NCBI RefSeq assembly: GCF_015207005.2 | Contig: NZ_JADEXS020000001.1 | Coordinates: 8,517,001 to 8,581,000, forward strand | Direction of reading: 5' to 3' | Length of the DNA stretch: 64,000 bases | Source of the DNA: Desmonostoc muscorum LEGE 12446 | Lineage (GTDB): Bacteria > Cyanobacteriota > Cyanobacteriia > Cyanobacteriales > Nostocaceae | Shown here: piece by piece, positions 9,720 to 19,633 of the stretch | How positions within the stretch are numbered: position 1 is the stretch's first letter | Layout: each line of letters begins with the position of its first letter | The notes under the pieces: model-generated | The model's input: only the letters and a program-made list of their open reading frames with translations | The model's database searches: none | Told to the model about the DNA's origin: nothing | Translations under genes and position numbers: made by a program

Positions 9720-11520
9720 TATTTTATACAAAAGTTGCAGCAATATTGCTTAGAAGATACAACCTGCTACCAAAAACAAAGTTTCTGTACATTGTTGCTA
9801 CTAGAAAAAAAGGTAAAATTTCCTTTCAGGAATAGTTTTGAAATAGGAAGTATCTACCTTTATGAAAAAAAATATATCTGCAAATTTAAATTTTGCCGAT
9901 TCATTATCAGATTTTCAAAAGGATGTGACTAACCTTTTAGATTTGAAAAATATCGAGGAGTGGTCTGGAAAAATAGTTAAAGAAAGAGAAGAAAAAATTA
10001 GACAGGCTGCCTTAGTTTTAGCGGGTCAATGTATCGCCATATTATTGCATAAGCTTTCTCAATCAGAGTCGGCTCATCAAACAGCAATTAATCAAACCAA
10101 AGGATGGTGGCATACCGACACACAAAGACACGGTTATACGAAGAGGGAAATATTAACAGTAGGTAATGTTGTAGTAAATCTTAAATTACCATACGTTGTT
10201 CAAAAAAGAGAAAAGAAAGCGAAGAATAAATCTACTAATGTTGGATTCTGCCCCTTGCTAAAATGGTTAGGAATGTCAGAAGGCTTGACCCCATTAGTTT
10301 GGTCAGATATTACAAAATATGGTGCCATAGCTAGTTCTTTTGAAGCCGCACATACAATCCTGGGTGATTGGGGAATTAATATTAGTCTTAAACGAATTGA
10401 ACGATTGACATATAAATTTGGTCAAATCAGCATTGATTTACGTCAAACTAAAATATCTAACTTGCAACAAGGTAAATTACCTGGTGGGAATATACTTAAA
10501 GACCAGAGAGTTGTGATTGCTGTAGATGGTGGCAGGAGTAGAATTAGGATTAATAAAAAAGGTAGAAAAAATCTCAAAACAAACAAGCACGGCTTTACAG
10601 GGGAATGGGTTGAGCCAAAATTATTAACAATTTATGTGGTTGATGAACAGGGTAAAAAAGTTAAAAATGGCGAAATAAACATTGTAAATGATGGCACTTA
10701 TGAAGACTATAAAGGCTTTTTGCCAATTTTAGAAATGCATCTGATTAGTTTGGGAATTAGTCAAGCAAAACAAGTTTTATTAGTTGCTGACGGTGCTGAA
10801 TGGATTTGGAAGCATATTCCCCCTCTTTTAAAGAAATTGAAATCTCCCGATGCGACTTATCAATTATTTGATTTTTACCATGTTACTGAACGGCTACAGA
10901 AATTTGCTGATGTAGCGTTTAGTGATGATAAGGAGCGGAATAATTGGTTTAAAAAAGCACGGAGAACTTTAAAAAAAAGTAATGCCATGACCATAATTAG
11001 GCAGATGGATGAATTTATATCTGAAGCTACGGGAGAGCGTTGTAAAACTATGGTCACACAGAGAAATTACCTTTTACGTGCCTATCGTGAAAGGCGTTTA
11101 AATTACGCTAAGATACTAGACCAAAAACTACCAATAGGTAGTGGAGCAATTGAGAGTTTAATTCGTCAAGTTGTCAACTTAAGAATCAAGGGTAACAGTA
11201 AATTTTGGTTGAAAGAAAATGCAGAAATTATCTTACATCTGCGTTGTCAATGGATGGCTGGAAGTTGGGATAATTTTTGTGGTTCTATCTTTAATTCTTT
11301 TATCAAACCCCAAGCTGCTTGATAAATTTTATACTTTAATCTTGCCTTTAATTTACTTTTTGACATAATTCATACTAAGTATGAAAGGCTGATTGCAGAT
11401 ATTTTTATAAAAAATCGTCAAATGACTTGCTATTAATCTTTTTGAGATATTTCATCAAGATGAATTTTTGTGCAAACCAGTATTTTATTTGCAAATAAAA
11501 TCACCTTGTACCTAAATATA
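9711..11520 (+). mobile_element. ISKra4-like insertion sequence in the CHAT gene (ends approximate)
   Basis: A single transposase gene interrupts the CHAT-protease gene. The nonamer TATATTTAG at 9711-9719 is repeated in inverted form at 11512-11520 and could mark the termini, but no longer terminal repeats or clear target duplication were found, so both ends are uncertain by some tens of bases. The flanks of the transposase are AT-rich (9720-9861 and 11323-11510) and contain no other gene. Confidence 0.5.
9862..11322 (+). CDS. ISKra4-like transposase
   Basis: This 486-residue protein has the DDE residues and layout of ISKra4-type transposases. The first Asp is in VIAVDGGRSRIR, the second in LLVADGAEWIWKHI, followed by LFDFYHVTERLQ. 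The Glu is in PIGSGAIESLIRQVV. The second element at 51954-53722 has the same three signature blocks but is otherwise diverged. The frame is uninterrupted from ATG 9862, so the enzyme may be active. It is oriented like the CHAT gene it interrupts. Family assignment is from motif recall; membership of a related DDE family cannot be excluded. Confidence 0.75.
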   Translation: MKKNISANLNFADSLSDFQKDVTNLLDLKNIEEWSGKIVKEREEKIRQAALVLAGQCIAILLHKLSQSESAHQTAINQTKGWWHTDTQRHGYTKREILTVGNVVVNLKLPYVVQKREKKAKNKSTNVGFCPLLKWLGMSEGLTPLVWSDITKYGAIASSFEAAHTILGDWGINISLKRIERLTYKFGQISIDLRQTKISNLQQGKLPGGNILKDQRVVIAVDGGRSRIRINKKGRKNLKTNKHGFTGEWVEPKLLTIYVVDEQGKKVKNGEINIVNDGTYEDYKGFLPILEMHLISLGISQAKQVLLVADGAEWIWKHIPPLLKKLKSPDATYQLFDFYHVTERLQKFADVAFSDDKERNNWFKKARRTLKKSNAMTIIRQMDEFISEATGERCKTMVTQRNYLLRAYRERRLNYAKILDQKLPIGSGAIESLIRQVVNLRIKGNSKFWLKENAEIILHLRCQWMAGSWDNFCGSIFNSFIKPQAA

Positions 11521-13332
11521 ATTTTTAGCGATGGCTACGCCCGCCGCAGGCATCGCTTGTTTTTGACCAGACCTCACAAAATCGCATTGCTCCCCTTTAA
11601 TACTTACTTTGTTAACCCTGACGATGCCTGCGAGGGGCTACGCCATCACATAACTGTTCCACTCAGCGAACCCTTAATTCACGGACAGACTTATTTATTG
11701 CTTGTAGACATCAGCCCAGAACGAAAAGGAATAGAGAGTGAGCCGACTCCATTTCCAGATCAAGCCTTGGCTCAGGTGTGGAATGACTCGGAATCCTTAC
11801 CTCTAGATTTAGTGGTGGCTTCTAAAGACTTTAACATTGATGCAACTGTCAAAAAGCTAACCTTACCCCGCAGTGGTGCATCAGACAGTGTACAGTTCAC
11901 CGTTAAACCTAACTTATTTGAAGGTCGAGGCTACATTCAGGTGGACTTGTTATATCGCGGATATCTGCTCCAGTCAAAGCAACTTGCAGTCCTCATCATC
12001 CCCGTAGCCGGGGCAGAAATCCCAGAGTCACTGCGCCCACCTCAAACTGCTACCATTACCTTTACTACCACTGACTTGCTGACTCATGACAAGCTAACAC
12101 TGCTTCCTGAGCGATTCTTAACTGTAGATGTACAGATTGATACACGGGATAGTAGCACTGATCTGCGCTTTCTGGACAGGACACAGGGCAATCAAGAACT
12201 AGTATCTTATAGTACAAATTTACAATCTGGGTTAGGAAATGCGATCGCCAGAGTGCGGCAAAAATTGCACTCAATGGCGGCGACAAAAGAGGGTTATCAG
12301 TTTAAAACCCAAGGCGATATGAAGTTGCTGAATACCTGGCTACCTCAGTTAGCCGATGCTGGACGATATTTATATCGCTCATTGCTCCCCGAAAACAAAG
12401 GTCGAACGTTAGGTGAAGACAATGGCGAAAAATTACGCGCCGCATTGAAACCCGATAGTGTCATCCAAGTCAACCCCATTAACCAAATTTTAGGATTGGG
12501 AAAGTCTACAATTCCTTGGGCGTTGCTATACGAGCGTAAGGTAATGACCAGTAAAGAAGTTCATGTCTGCGAAGAATTTCTCAATCACGACATCGACTGT
12601 ACTGACTGTCCTTTTAAGGATAATTACAAGGTTGTTTGCCCCCATGCTTTTTGGGGCTACCGCTATGCTATTGAGCAACTTCCAGCTTGGACAAGTGGCG
12701 AACTTTCTCAAACGCCTAGCCTTGTATGGCAAATTGCCAATAATCAACCTTTGTATATCAATTTCAACGTCTGGCGGGATTTTAGGTTTTGGAAAAACCA
12801 CCTGCCTAAAATTGAACAACTTGGTTACGTGAAAATGTTAGTAGCTGAAGAAATCATGGAACTGGAGAATATTTGGGCAACTTACAGTTCTGATTTAGAT
12901 ATTGTGTACTTTTATTGTCACGGCGGTATAGATGAAACTGAACAACTGCCTTACTTGCAACTGAGCGATGACAAAATTTCCAGTAATTTTCTCGAAGCCT
13001 GCGAGGTAAACTGGCAGCATCGCCCTTTAGTCTTACTCAACGGCTGCGCTACTGGGGATTATGGGCCGGAGAGTTACATCAGCTTAATTGATGACTTTCG
13101 TGCAGCTGGTGCTAGTGGCGTAATTGGTACGGAATGCCCCGTACCAGAATTATTTGCAGAACTCTATGCCATTACCTTGCTCAAGCGAGTATTTCGCGGA
13201 GAACCTTTAGGACAAGCTATGCTGACAGTGCGGCGAGAAATGCTTCAGCAAAACCTCAATCCTTTGGGTTTAGTGTATTCATTGTATGCTCCTTATGAGA
13301 TTGCTTTAGCTCGTGCGCTCGCCCATAATTAA
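11470..13332 (+). pseudogene. 3' part of the CHAT-protease gene (CHAT domain intact)
   Basis: The frame as listed begins at GTG 11470 inside the IS end and continues to 13332. Real similarity to the family starts near residue 60. A beta-rich region (about 60-200) with PLIHGQTYLLLVDISPE and a Cys-rich insert (CEEFLNHDIDCTDC) precede a C-terminal CHAT caspase-fold protease with the His484 (YFYCHGG) and Cys526 (LLNGCATGD) dyad. Two copies of a short Nostoc-type palindromic repeat lie within the coding sequence near 11529-11556 and 11620-11650 and are translated. The upstream part of the gene is at 9174-9719. Without the IS this would be an EAD-CHAT effector of the MoxR-VWA island. The gene is 15 bases from the membrane-protein gene that follows. 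Confidence 0.75.
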
Positions 13333-13347
13333 CTGCTTGACCTACTC

Positions 13348-15006
13348 ATGAAACGCTGGATTACTGCCGCACTCCTGATTTTGCTCATTTGCCCTGCTCC
13401 TGCTGTTGCTCAAACTAATGTCAAAATTGAAGTTGATGCCAAAGACAAGCCGTTAGAAGTTAAAGGTTGGCTTGGGGAAGAGAATGCCTTAATTAGCAAC
13501 ATCCGGTTAACAGCTTCTGGAGGGAATATCACTGCTTGGACATTCCTACCCTCAGATTTGAAGCGAACCGAAGGTGATGAGGTAATTGGTCGTCAGCAGA
13601 TAGAGTTAATGGGGGAACGCAAGCTAGAAGCGGGTTTACCAAAAGATTTTCAGGTGAAGCTCAATGGTGTAAAGCTACCAGGAACTTATCAAGGACAGAT
13701 TGAAATACTTTTACCTAGTCAAAAGCGGTCTGAGGCTTTGGTGATTCCTTTAACAGTGAAAGCAAAAGCTAGACCTGCATTAGTACCTGTAAAAGATTCA
13801 GAACAAGTTCAGTTGCAATTAGTCCGATGCAGTTGGGATTGTGGTTTAGCTCATCTATTACTTCCCGCCAGCGCTTTCCAAGATCAACGGCTAATTTATT
13901 TAGATAACCCCAATCAAGCAACTGTGCTTCTTACCAGTGCTGAAGTAATTTTACAAGGGAAACAAACTAACTATCAAATTACTAAAACCGAGGTAGAATC
14001 CCCACTAAGTCCCCAAACTTTAGCTGCTAATAAAATTATTAGTTTACCTTTGAACTGGAAGCGATCGCAAATTCCCCCCGACCAATATACGGGGACAGTC
14101 TACTTGACAATGGAAGGTCGAGAGGGGAGACTGTCGATTCCAGTGAATTTAAGTATGCGTACTGGCCCAGCGATGCCAATTTTTGTTTTATTGGTGGGTA
14201 TCGTTTTAGGCAGATTGTTTAAGTATATGCAAGAGAAGGGGATTCCCCAATCGGATGCTTTGGCGAAAGTCTACGAAGTAGAGAACATGATTGCTCAAGT
14301 TGACCAACAAGACCAAGAAATTCTGAGTCCAATGGTCAACAAAGTTAGGAATTCTGTTTCTCAGATGGATTTAGAAACAGTGAACGCAGATTTAGCCAAG
14401 ATTAAAGAGCGTCTTAACTGCTTAACTAGCCTCCGAAAAATCGAACAGCAGTTAAAAGGTATGGAACAAGACCCTGATGTGGGTGGTGAAAACGGGCTAT
14501 TAGCCAAGATTAATGAAGCTCGAAAGTGCATTAAATTTGAGAACTATGATAAAGCTAAAGAACTTTTGCAACAGATACAAGAAAGTATTGTTAAACTCAG
14601 CAAAGTCATGATGGGAGCAGATCAAAAACCCGATCCTAGTTTGACAGCAGCTGCAAATGAAGCTGCTGTGGCCATAACATCTGCTGAACGTGCTACACAG
14701 GTGCAGAAAACTAAATCAGCTAGGTTTGCTTGGTTACGCCAACTTTTGATAGCGATCGCGGGAGTATCTAATGAGTTGCGAGCAGAAACAACATTCTGGA
14801 TTGTGCGACCACTGTTATCTTTAACGTTGTTACTAGGATTATCGTTAGTAGGGATACGCGCATTGTATGTAGAAAAGGGGATGACCTTTGGTGCTGACCC
14901 CTTTTCTAATTATTTGGAATTGATACTTTGGGGATTGAGTGCAGATGTCGCTAGTCGGAGTTTGAGTAATTTACCAGGAGAGGAGAGACAAAGAACAAAG
15001 GAGTAA
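13348..15006 (+). CDS. Exported multi-domain membrane protein paired with the CHAT gene
   Basis: A clear signal peptide (MKRWITAALLILLICPAPAVAQ) is followed by an extracytoplasmic beta-sandwich-like region (about 25-265) with two Cys (CSWDC near 155-160). A transmembrane helix comes next (PIFVLLVGIVLG, about 275-290), then a long charged coiled coil (about 300-435) and a C-terminal pair of hydrophobic segments (about 483-505 and 520-540). It starts 15 bases after the CHAT gene and must be in its operon. The arrangement, outside sensor domain, membrane span and inside coiled coil, suggests signal transmission from the periplasm to a cytoplasmic CHAT or EAD partner, but no family was recognised. 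I see no catalytic motif. Confidence 0.7.
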   Translation: MKRWITAALLILLICPAPAVAQTNVKIEVDAKDKPLEVKGWLGEENALISNIRLTASGGNITAWTFLPSDLKRTEGDEVIGRQQIELMGERKLEAGLPKDFQVKLNGVKLPGTYQGQIEILLPSQKRSEALVIPLTVKAKARPALVPVKDSEQVQLQLVRCSWDCGLAHLLLPASAFQDQRLIYLDNPNQATVLLTSAEVILQGKQTNYQITKTEVESPLSPQTLAANKIISLPLNWKRSQIPPDQYTGTVYLTMEGREGRLSIPVNLSMRTGPAMPIFVLLVGIVLGRLFKYMQEKGIPQSDALAKVYEVENMIAQVDQQDQEILSPMVNKVRNSVSQMDLETVNADLAKIKERLNCLTSLRKIEQQLKGMEQDPDVGGENGLLAKINEARKCIKFENYDKAKELLQQIQESIVKLSKVMMGADQKPDPSLTAAANEAAVAITSAERATQVQKTKSARFAWLRQLLIAIAGVSNELRAETTFWIVRPLLSLTLLLGLSLVGIRALYVEKGMTFGADPFSNYLELILWGLSADVASRSLSNLPGEERQRTKE

Positions 15007-15019
15007 GCTATGTTATGGT

Positions 15020-15547
15020 TTAATCAAGATTTAAGCAAGTCTTAGAATAAGATTCATCATTTAAATATTGTTGCCATTCTTCTGATGTCAAATTTCGTGG
15101 TAGACGGTTACAAGCTTCTTGAATTAAGTCTTCTGCTCTCCAGAGCCAAACTTTTACCGTGCCATCATTACTTGTTGTAGCTAAGTATTTTCCATCTGAG
15201 CTAAAAACTACTGTCTTAATATCATTATTAGTCAACCGTGAAATCTCTCGACCACTAGGAACTTCCCATATTCTTGCAGTTTTATCTGCACTTGCTGTTG
15301 CTAAATATTTACTATCTGGACTGAATGCGACAGAGTATACATAACCTTCATGTCTCATACAAGTTATTTCTTTACCGTTAGTAAATTTCCATATCCTTGC
15401 AGTTTTATCTGCACTTGCTGTTGCAAAATATTGGTGATTTGGACTGAATGTAATGCTGTATAAATTGTTAGTCGGAAAATAAATTTTGAACATAATTTTT
15501 AATATGATTAACTTAGGTGTAAAAAGATAAATCAATTTTCTAATCAA
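15020..15547 (-). pseudogene. C-terminal WD40 repeats split from the caspase-STAND-WD40 gene
   Basis: The 175-residue frame holds three WD40 blades, two of them ending in TASADKTARIW and one in TTSNDGTVKVW. It finishes with the C-terminal motif NLTSEEWQQYL found at the end of many cyanobacterial WD40 proteins. It overlaps the end of the large upstream gene by eight bases but is in another frame. The first 45 residues, before LYSITFSPN, are AT-rich and do not form a blade. I infer an insertion or deletion of about 75 bases, not a multiple of three, which broke one longer gene near 15540. It could still be translated from ATG 15547, but is better read as the lost tail of the caspase protein. 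Confidence 0.75.
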
Positions 15548-18500
15548 TACTTTTATGAGCTATTTGTATGATTTTATTTCCATCAACCACATTCCAAATT
15601 ATGGCAGTACCATCAGACTTTGCTATAGCCAAATATAAATTTTCTCCATCACAGCTTAAATTCACATCATTAACTTTAATTGGTATATCGTTATTTTGTT
15701 TAACTATTGTTACTTCTGTTTCTTCATAGGTAATATACTTGGATTCTTCTTGACTTAAAACCTCCCAAACCTGACTAGCATTATTTTGATTTGTCTGCGA
15801 GTGAGTCATTTTGTCTTCTATAGACAGTACACGTATTTCCCATTTTCTATTATTAGCAGTTTCTATTGCGATAGCTAAATAGTTACCATCTAGACTAAAA
15901 ATGAAACTTCGTATAAGCTTGCCTGAGTCTTTACCTTTTATCAATATTAATGGCTCACTTGTACAATCTTTCCACTTTTTGAGGCACAACGTATTATCTT
16001 TACTCACAGTAGCTATATATTCTCCATCTGGGCTAAAACAGAATAACTTTACAGGCAAATCGTATGAGAGATGAGATACAAATTCTTTCCCATTGATTAT
16101 GTTCCATATTTGAACAGTGTTGTTTTCATCTATAATGGCTAAATGTTTACAATCTGGGCTAAAAACAGCACCACACATGATGTCATCATTAATAGATTTT
16201 ACATTTTTAGTTTTGTAGTCAATAGAAGCAATTTCTGGCATACCATCTAACTTCCATATCTGAGCAGAAGAACCGGCTAGTAAATACCCTCCGTTGTAAA
16301 CAGGACTGAAAACTATTTTATGAACAAAACTATCATGATTTATCCGCGCAGATTCTTGTCCACTATCAATTTGCCATATATGCGTAATTGTAGATCGGCC
16401 TGTTGTTGCTAGATATTTCCCATCAGGGCTGAAAGCAAGAGAGTATAAAATATCTTTATGAGGTATCCGAATTATTTCTTTTGTGCTAATAATATCCCAT
16501 ACACTTACAGTATATTTTTGGTTAGATAAGTCATTAACTGCTGTTGCTAGATAACTTCCATCAGGACTAAAAACAACAATAGAAACTTCCTCTTGTTCTA
16601 TGCTTTTGAACTCTTGATCACTATCCCACATCACAAAAATAACCTTATTTTTATATGACAATGCTAAACACTCTAAATTAGGGTGTAAAGCAACGGCACT
16701 AATCTCACTTTCAGAAATAAGTTTTCTTATTGGAGTTAATTTTCTATTTATTAATTGCCAAAATATTACTTGGCTTTTATGAACTATAGCATTAACTTGA
16801 GGTTCAAAGTAAGATAATGGTAAAACTGCTACAATATAATTCCTAGAGGCGCAAAAATCAATATCTATTATTCTTGTTCGTAAAGTTTCACTACTTATTG
16901 CCTGACCCGTTAATAATTCCCAAACCCAAATAGTATGATAATCGTATTGATATGCATTATTAATAAAAGATTCATCACTAATAGTAACTAAATAATCGTG
17001 ACCAATGAAAAAAGATGAAGAAATAGAAAACTTATAATTATGAGAATTAGGCGGAGGTGAAATTTTTTTTCTATGTTTTAGAGATTTAAGAATTATATCA
17101 CTATTCCAGTGCCATAATTGAACAGTATCTTCTTCTTGATGAATAGCTAAGAGATTGCTATCTAAACTGAATGATATAGCTGTTGCCATATTTTTATATT
17201 CATTTTTTAAATTTACTAGAGGACGAGCTAGTAGACTTAATCCTTGTCTTAAAGCCTGATCTGTTTCTACAGAGTGATAGCGTTTCACAGATTCTACAGC
17301 TAGTAAAACACTACGTTCTAGTAAACGTGGTTGTTGATTTCGTAGTAGTTCTGATTGTGCTGCTAATTGGCGTGCAAGAGCAATTTTACGCTGTTCTTCT
17401 GCTTCTTCATATAACTTTTTCCAACGCTGTTCTTGCTGAATTTGATACTCTTGACTGTTTTGAATAAACTCTTTTGCTAAATTCGATAGAGGCACAGTAT
17501 CTACCTCATTATGAAGAAATTTCTCAGTTTCAGCTAACCTTAACCCTGTTAATAAATAATCCTGATATTTCTCTTTATCTTGCCACTCCTCTGCCGCAGC
17601 CTGAATCTTGCGCTCAGTTCTAATCGCCTCCCGATTATTATCCAGCAACTCCCTCAACCTTGACCAATGGCGAATCAAAGCTTCATGAGACACATCCACT
17701 ACCGCCACTTTTTCTTCACCTCTGCGTTGTTCGCTAGTGACGATTAACTTCGCTAGTGCCAGCTTTTGAATTACTCGCTCTACCAACCGTTCAGATTTAT
17801 CCAAAGAAATCAAATCTCTCTGTGGAACTTGCTTGCGTGTGTCTGGTGTACCTTCCCCTAACTGAGTCAAATTAATAAAAATCAAGTCCGTTACCCGTTG
17901 TTCTTCAGCCGAAAGTTTCTTGTAAGTTTTTTCTGCCAAATTTTCTAGGGTTTTTCGCACCCCGCCTAGTTGGTGATAACTATCTAGCTTCAACCAATTC
18001 AGTTTCTGTCGTTGCCAAAGCTGCTCTAAAGTATATGACAACAAAGGCAACATTCCCGGTTCAGGTTCTTGTGTGGGTTGTCCTACTTCAACTCCCAAGT
18101 CTTTGAGAATAGCATTGATTAAATTTTCTTCTACCTTCCGTCCTAGTTTCGCTGCCGGTTCTCGGATTGCTTGCTGCAACTCTTCTAAAGACATGGGAGT
18201 TACCATCACCAGATTGGTTTGAATCAAATCAGTTAGCTCATGATATGCAGCACACTTACCCAAGAAATCATCACGCATGGCAAATATTAAGCAGAGTTTA
18301 TCTCCTGTTTGTTTGAGCGCCCCCAATAAACTAGAAATAAACTGCTGTCGATCGCTGTGGCTCTGACAAACGGTAAAAATCTCTTCAAACTGATCGACAA
18401 TTAGTAGGGTGCGAGGCGATCGCGCTGCTCTAATTAATCGTGCTAGCCCTGTTGCTCCTTGTGCGATCGCCTCATCTGCCACTTTTAGCTGTTCTGCACG

Positions 18501-19586
18501 CTGCATATCTGTGGCTGACTCATCCAGAAATGCCGTTGCCAAACTCACCAAAGGTTGCTCTCCTGGGCTAAAAATCCGAATTTTCCATTCCTCTGTCCCT
18601 GGTAATCTGCGCTGTTGCTGTAACTGGTAAATCAACCCCGCCCGCAGTAAGGAAGATTTACCACTCCCCGATACGCCCAACACGGCCAAAAAATTTCCTT
18701 TACCCACTTGAACGTGCTGAATCAGCTTTTGGGTCAATACTTCCCGCCCATAAAAATAGGTAGCATCTTCAACATCAAAGAAGCGTAACCCTTTGTAAGG
18801 ACAAACTCCATTTGGGATGTGAATGAGAACGTCTTCTCGTTCACCAGTGAGCATAATTTCCCGGTTGGGGTTATACCAAATTGGCTGCTGGGGAACATCC
18901 TTGAGGGTTTGGGCAATATACTCAATTAATTTATCATTGTTGACCAAACCATCTGGCTGTTGTCTGGGATCAAGTCCTTGCCAAAGTGCTTTGGAAAATA
19001 CCCCATGCTTTCCCTGAATATCTTCCTCAGCAAATTCAAATTCTCTTGATGCAGCAATTAAAAACCGCGTTTGCTCCTGAAGCGATGTCCCCAAATCTGC
19101 TTCTACAAAATTGAATAGTTCTCCACTGTAGCAGCAGTCCAGCCAGACGATTTGCTGCTTGACAGGACTTTTTTGCAACAGTTCTCGCAACCATCGCACG
19201 GAAATACCCCACAAATTCTTTCGGGGATCAACATCACTGGCAGCCAAAAAACCTTCAGTTACCCCGCCGCGATTTTTGCGTAAACCATGACCGATAAAAT
19301 ATAACAGCGCTGTTTCTGGAATATTTTCGCCTACTGGGTTGAATAACTGGATGATCGCATCTTCCAAAGTTTCATGTTTGACCAAACCATCAGATGTGAC
19401 TCGACGCTGTTCACCCTGAATCGTTTCTGGCAGCCGCCGCACGCGAAAATCACCATATTCTTCTAAACGTTGCGCGATCGCTTCGGCATCGTTAGCAGGG
19501 GTAAAAAGATGTTTCGCTTTGCTTGTTGGAGTATCTTTCAGGAAAGGATACTGATTAATTCCCACTACCAGCGCATCTCGATTCAT
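15540..19586 (-). CDS. Caspase-like (C14) protease fused to STAND NTPase and WD40 propeller
   Basis: The 1348 residues comprise three parts. Residues 1-250 are a C14 caspase-hemoglobinase fold with His100 (FIGHG) and Cys152 (LDCCYSG). Residues 265-700 are an nSTAND-type NTPase with PYKGL at 262-266, Walker A GVSGSGKSS at 303-311 and Walker B LLIVDQFEEIF near 395-405. A coiled-coil linker (about 720-780) leads into about ten WD40 blades from 800 on. Such fusions are sensor-switch-protease proteins in which the propeller detects a signal and the NTPase oligomerises to activate the protease. The C-terminal blades are cut off by a frameshift (see 15020-15547), so the propeller is incomplete. A coiled-coil gene lies 47 bases upstream on the same strand. 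Confidence 0.9.
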   Translation of the reverse strand: MNRDALVVGINQYPFLKDTPTSKAKHLFTPANDAEAIAQRLEEYGDFRVRRLPETIQGEQRRVTSDGLVKHETLEDAIIQLFNPVGENIPETALLYFIGHGLRKNRGGVTEGFLAASDVDPRKNLWGISVRWLRELLQKSPVKQQIVWLDCCYSGELFNFVEADLGTSLQEQTRFLIAASREFEFAEEDIQGKHGVFSKALWQGLDPRQQPDGLVNNDKLIEYIAQTLKDVPQQPIWYNPNREIMLTGEREDVLIHIPNGVCPYKGLRFFDVEDATYFYGREVLTQKLIQHVQVGKGNFLAVLGVSGSGKSSLLRAGLIYQLQQQRRLPGTEEWKIRIFSPGEQPLVSLATAFLDESATDMQRAEQLKVADEAIAQGATGLARLIRAARSPRTLLIVDQFEEIFTVCQSHSDRQQFISSLLGALKQTGDKLCLIFAMRDDFLGKCAAYHELTDLIQTNLVMVTPMSLEELQQAIREPAAKLGRKVEENLINAILKDLGVEVGQPTQEPEPGMLPLLSYTLEQLWQRQKLNWLKLDSYHQLGGVRKTLENLAEKTYKKLSAEEQRVTDLIFINLTQLGEGTPDTRKQVPQRDLISLDKSERLVERVIQKLALAKLIVTSEQRRGEEKVAVVDVSHEALIRHWSRLRELLDNNREAIRTERKIQAAAEEWQDKEKYQDYLLTGLRLAETEKFLHNEVDTVPLSNLAKEFIQNSQEYQIQQEQRWKKLYEEAEEQRKIALARQLAAQSELLRNQQPRLLERSVLLAVESVKRYHSVETDQALRQGLSLLARPLVNLKNEYKNMATAISFSLDSNLLAIHQEEDTVQLWHWNSDIILKSLKHRKKISPPPNSHNYKFSISSSFFIGHDYLVTISDESFINNAYQYDYHTIWVWELLTGQAISSETLRTRIIDIDFCASRNYIVAVLPLSYFEPQVNAIVHKSQVIFWQLINRKLTPIRKLISESEISAVALHPNLECLALSYKNKVIFVMWDSDQEFKSIEQEEVSIVVFSPDGSYLATAVNDLSNQKYTVSVWDIISTKEIIRIPHKDILYSLAFSPDGKYLATTGRSTITHIWQIDSGQESARINHDSFVHKIVFSPVYNGGYLLAGSSAQIWKLDGMPEIASIDYKTKNVKSINDDIMCGAVFSPDCKHLAIIDENNTVQIWNIINGKEFVSHLSYDLPVKLFCFSPDGEYIATVSKDNTLCLKKWKDCTSEPLILIKGKDSGKLIRSFIFSLDGNYLAIAIETANNRKWEIRVLSIEDKMTHSQTNQNNASQVWEVLSQEESKYITYEETEVTIVKQNNDIPIKVNDVNLSCDGENLYLAIAKSDGTAIIWNVVDGNKIIQIAHKSID

Positions 19587-19633
19587 TAGTTTGAGACTTA
19601 TTTTTGGTCAATACAATTGTTTTATAGCGAATT

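Noticed and set aside
9735..9932. Small frame before the ISKra4-like transposase
   Set aside because: It overlaps the transposase start, is AT-rich and has no coding character.
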